Assembly: GCA_900550135.1 (NCBI GenBank)
Contig: URQO01000025.1
Coordinates: 1-25,527 of the forward strand
DNA length: 25,527 nt
Direction of reading: 5' to 3'
From: an uncultured Eubacterium sp.
Lineage (GTDB): Bacteria > Bacillota > Clostridia > Lachnospirales > Lachnospiraceae
The translations under genes were made by a program, and so were the position numbers. Positions 23,771 to 25,527 of the stretch are shown in pieces (positions within the stretch are counted from its first letter, which is position 1; each line of letters starts with the position of its first letter). Below the pieces are notes generated by a model. It did no database searches. It was not told the origin of the DNA and was given only the letters and a program-made list of their open reading frames with translations.

Positions 23771-24400
23771 TTAATCGTCTATATATTCAAGTTTACTTAC
23801 GGAAACTTCATAAGCTACATGCTTTTCGCTTTCATCTTCATTAATTTTCTTAATGTACTCTCTACTTTGGACTCTTCCCCAAATCTGAATGTGTCCTCCT
23901 ACTTCAAATGAAGATGCGTATCTTGCGTTTCGTCCCCATGCAATACATGGAATATAATCTGATTTGCCGTATGGTCTGTTTACGGCTATTAACAGATCTG
24001 CAATCTCTCTACCAAGCGGAGTTTTTCTGTAAATCGGTGGTTTACAAATATATCCATCAAGATAGATTTGATTGGTTTTGCCTACTTCTAAGTTTTCCTC
24101 TACTTCCTCCCACTCTCTTACAAAAATTGAAAGAACAAGTTTGTTCTTTGTTCCCTCGTGACGATTGTAAGATCTAAATTGTCCTGAAACTTCTACCAGT
24201 CTACCCTGATAGTCTTCATTAACATCTACTAGTCGTTCTGAAACCATTAATGGGATAACATCCGTCAATTCGCTTAAGCGGTCTACGGAAACATCTACTA
24301 TGTAGAATCCCTCTCCAAATACTTCGTGGCTAAATTTAAATTCAGAAACTATTTCTCCCACGATACTTACTCTGTTGTTTTCAATCACTTTGTCAAGCAT
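23771..24400 (-). CDS. Single-stranded DNA-binding-like protein with two OB-fold halves
   Basis: 209 residues from the ATG at 24398-24400, chosen because GGGGG stands eight bases upstream. A longer in-frame start at 24476-24478 adds a Lys/Tyr-rich leader without a ribosome site. The second half (about 105-205) reads like an SSB OB fold: IYLDGYICKPPIYRKTPLG, LLIAVNRPYGKSDYIPCIAWGRNA, then GGHIQIWGRVQSREY. The first half (about 7-90; NRVSIVGEIVSEFKFSHEV, VEVSGQFRSYNRHEGTKNK) repeats the pattern more loosely, so one chain may carry two DNA- or RNA-binding folds. The acidic DDIPF-type tail of ordinary SSB is absent; the chain ends EYIDD. It is probably an accessory single-strand binder rather than the replication SSB. 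It is the only cytoplasmic protein in a run of surface proteins. Confidence 0.8.
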   Translation of the reverse strand: MLDKVIENNRVSIVGEIVSEFKFSHEVFGEGFYIVDVSVDRLSELTDVIPLMVSERLVDVNEDYQGRLVEVSGQFRSYNRHEGTKNKLVLSIFVREWEEVEENLEVGKTNQIYLDGYICKPPIYRKTPLGREIADLLIAVNRPYGKSDYIPCIAWGRNARYASSFEVGGHIQIWGRVQSREYIKKINEDESEKHVAYEVSVSKLEYIDD

Positions 24401-24530
24401 TGTATTTCCCCCTTTACCATACTTTGGTTTTTTAGATATTATTTTTTTATCAATATAATTATATGATATTTTTAACAAAATATGTAAAAAATCGTTCGAC
24501 TTCTATCGACCATCAAACGACTTTTATAAA

Positions 24531-24564
24531 AAGAAAACTGCGGTTCCAATATCTGAACCGCAGT
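24531..24564 (-). terminator. Intrinsic terminator after the 24585-25463 gene
   Basis: A 10-bp stem, ACTGCGGTTC with its complement (24537-24546 and 24555-24564), and an 8-base loop are followed on the minus strand by a T-rich tract with one C. It is the most GC-rich hairpin in the window. Confidence 0.93.
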
Positions 24565-24584
24565 CTATGTAATATAACATATAA

Positions 24585-25463
24585 TTATTTAACTTTTACA
24601 GTTTTCTTATTGCTGTATACACCAACTACACCTGATGTCTTAGCTACAGCTGCTACAGAAACTTTAACCTTAGCTTTTGATTTAGCCTTGAATGTTGCTG
24701 TTGTTTTCTTTGTTGTATATGTCTTTGATCCAACTTTTACCTTGTATGCCTTTGCACCTGGTACTCTTGCAAACTTAACTGTAACTTTGCCCTTCTTTTT
24801 TGACTTAACTGATTTAAGTTTTGCTTTCTGGATTAAAGTGAACTTAGAAACAGTAACAACTGTTGCTGCTGTGTAATCTCCGTTTGCATCATTTGCCAAT
24901 CCTTCTTCAGCTGGTTTTTTGAATACCTTTTTGAATACATTGTATCTTGTTACAGCATCTTCATCTGTTACAACATCTGCTCTATCTCCGACGTCACCAC
25001 CCATACCAAAGTAAACTGAATTTGCATTTGCTTTAGCCTTGAATGTCTTGTTGAATTTTACTGTCTTGTTTGCTTTAACTTTTACCCATGTTGAGTAAGC
25101 AAGTTTTTCGCCTGTAGCTACTTTTATGTATACAAACTTGTCAACATTTGTAGCTTTAATTGTAAATGAAAATTTGTATGTCTGACCCTTCTTTACACTG
25201 ATGTTCTTTGCATTGTCATTCTTCTTTCCATCAATATAAACCTGAGCGCCCCATACGCCGCCCCAACCTACAGCGTCAATTGATGCTGTAAATCCTGCTG
25301 CTGTGTTTTTTGTAAGTTTTCCGTCTGCTCCTTCGTACCAAGATGGTTCTGCTGAAGCTCCGAAGTAGCTTCCCCAAGTTGCAGCAAAACATGATGTTGC
25401 CATAGCAAATACAAGTGTAAGAGCCATAACTGATGCTGCAATTTTCTTTGCCAATCCTCTCAT
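24585..25463 (-). CDS. Secreted carbohydrate-binding-like protein with basic C-terminal module
   Basis: 292 residues. Residues 1-27 are a signal peptide (cleavage after CFA; the Cys at 25 lies before the predicted cleavage site, and a lipobox reading is less likely). About 28-212 form a single beta-rich domain with IDAVGWGGVWGAQVYID (62-78) and VKKGQTYKFSFTIKA (90-104), matching the GW motif and the G-x-x-Y-x-x-S/T-F strand of the other two binding-like proteins. About 215-292 are a Lys/Ala-rich beta module (KVKVGSKTYTTKKTT) nearly identical in style to that of the 20356-21513 protein. It has no catalytic motif. The ribosome site AAAGGAGG is complete at 25471-25478; everything upstream is adapter, so its promoter is missing from this assembly. 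Confidence 0.77.
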   Translation of the reverse strand: MRGLAKKIAASVMALTLVFAMATSCFAATWGSYFGASAEPSWYEGADGKLTKNTAAGFTASIDAVGWGGVWGAQVYIDGKKNDNAKNISVKKGQTYKFSFTIKATNVDKFVYIKVATGEKLAYSTWVKVKANKTVKFNKTFKAKANANSVYFGMGGDVGDRADVVTDEDAVTRYNVFKKVFKKPAEEGLANDANGDYTAATVVTVSKFTLIQKAKLKSVKSKKKGKVTVKFARVPGAKAYKVKVGSKTYTTKKTTATFKAKSKAKVKVSVAAVAKTSGVVGVYSNKKTVKVK

Positions 25464-25478
25464 GATTGTTCCTCCTTT

Positions 25479-25527
25479 AGATCGGAAGAGCGTCGTGTAG
25501 GGAAAGAGTGTAGATCTCGGTGGTCGC
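25479..25527. other. Illumina TruSeq adapter sequence (not genomic)
   Basis: From AGATCGGAAGAGCGTCGTGT at 25479 to the end, all 49 bases match the reverse complement of the TruSeq universal adapter as I know it. Natural sequence ends at the ribosome site of the 24585-25463 gene. The boundary could be off by one or two bases because the genome may share the first letters. Confidence 0.97.

Noticed and set aside
24401..24478. An earlier start for the SSB-like gene
   Set aside because: No ribosome site there, and the added stretch spans the GGGGG site used by the ATG at 24398-24400.
14363..25463. A mobile element or prophage origin for the surface cluster
   Set aside because: No transposase, integrase, attachment repeats or tRNA gene was seen, and composition is similar to the housekeeping genes.

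Overview
The window is low-GC, AT-rich bacterial DNA. AddAB recombination helicase-nuclease, a lysine riboswitch before dapA, strong AGGAGG ribosome sites and secreted proteins ending in Lys-rich fibronectin-like modules point to a Gram-positive anaerobe of the Clostridia, most likely Lachnospiraceae. That assignment is an inference from style and gene content. Every gene except one (8096-8533) lies on the minus strand, so transcription runs mostly from high to low coordinates. The last 49 bases (25479-25527) are not genomic: they match an Illumina TruSeq adapter, so natural sequence ends at about 25478.

Housekeeping half (1-14300). Reading in the direction of transcription, a lysine riboswitch with an intrinsic terminator leads into dapA and dapB (lysine/diaminopimelate synthesis). 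After these come a small Asn/Thr-rich lipoprotein, an N-acetylmuramoyl-L-alanine amidase with a SPOR domain, glutamine-dependent NAD synthetase (nadE, with an acidic YDDE repeat), and, beyond a short divergent gene for a membrane-anchored FMN-binding-like protein, addB and addA joined stop-to-start. Last is an S66 LD-carboxypeptidase cut by the window start; I found it by translating the minus strand from 920 down.

Surface-glycan half (14363-25463). Seven of eight genes encode exported or membrane-anchored proteins that look like one functional set. Four are paralogous glycoside hydrolases with the GH128/Asl1-type core (SWYYNW, NEPD and WITE motifs with both catalytic glutamates); one is anchored by an N-terminal transmembrane helix and three are secreted with a Lys-rich C-terminal FN3-like module. 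Three more are secreted non-catalytic proteins with a carbohydrate-binding-like domain (shared GW motif) and the same kind of basic tail. From knowledge of GH128, the probable substrate is a beta-1,3-glucan (fungal wall, callose, laminarin or curdlan-like). No transporter, regulator, sortase signal or dockerin accompanies them. A two-OB-fold SSB-like protein gene sits inside the cluster.

The locus looks like a surface beta-glucan capture and cleavage system in which enzymes and binders share a basic wall-retention module. This is the most interesting part of the window. Promoters, terminators and several unexplained inverted repeats are listed separately.
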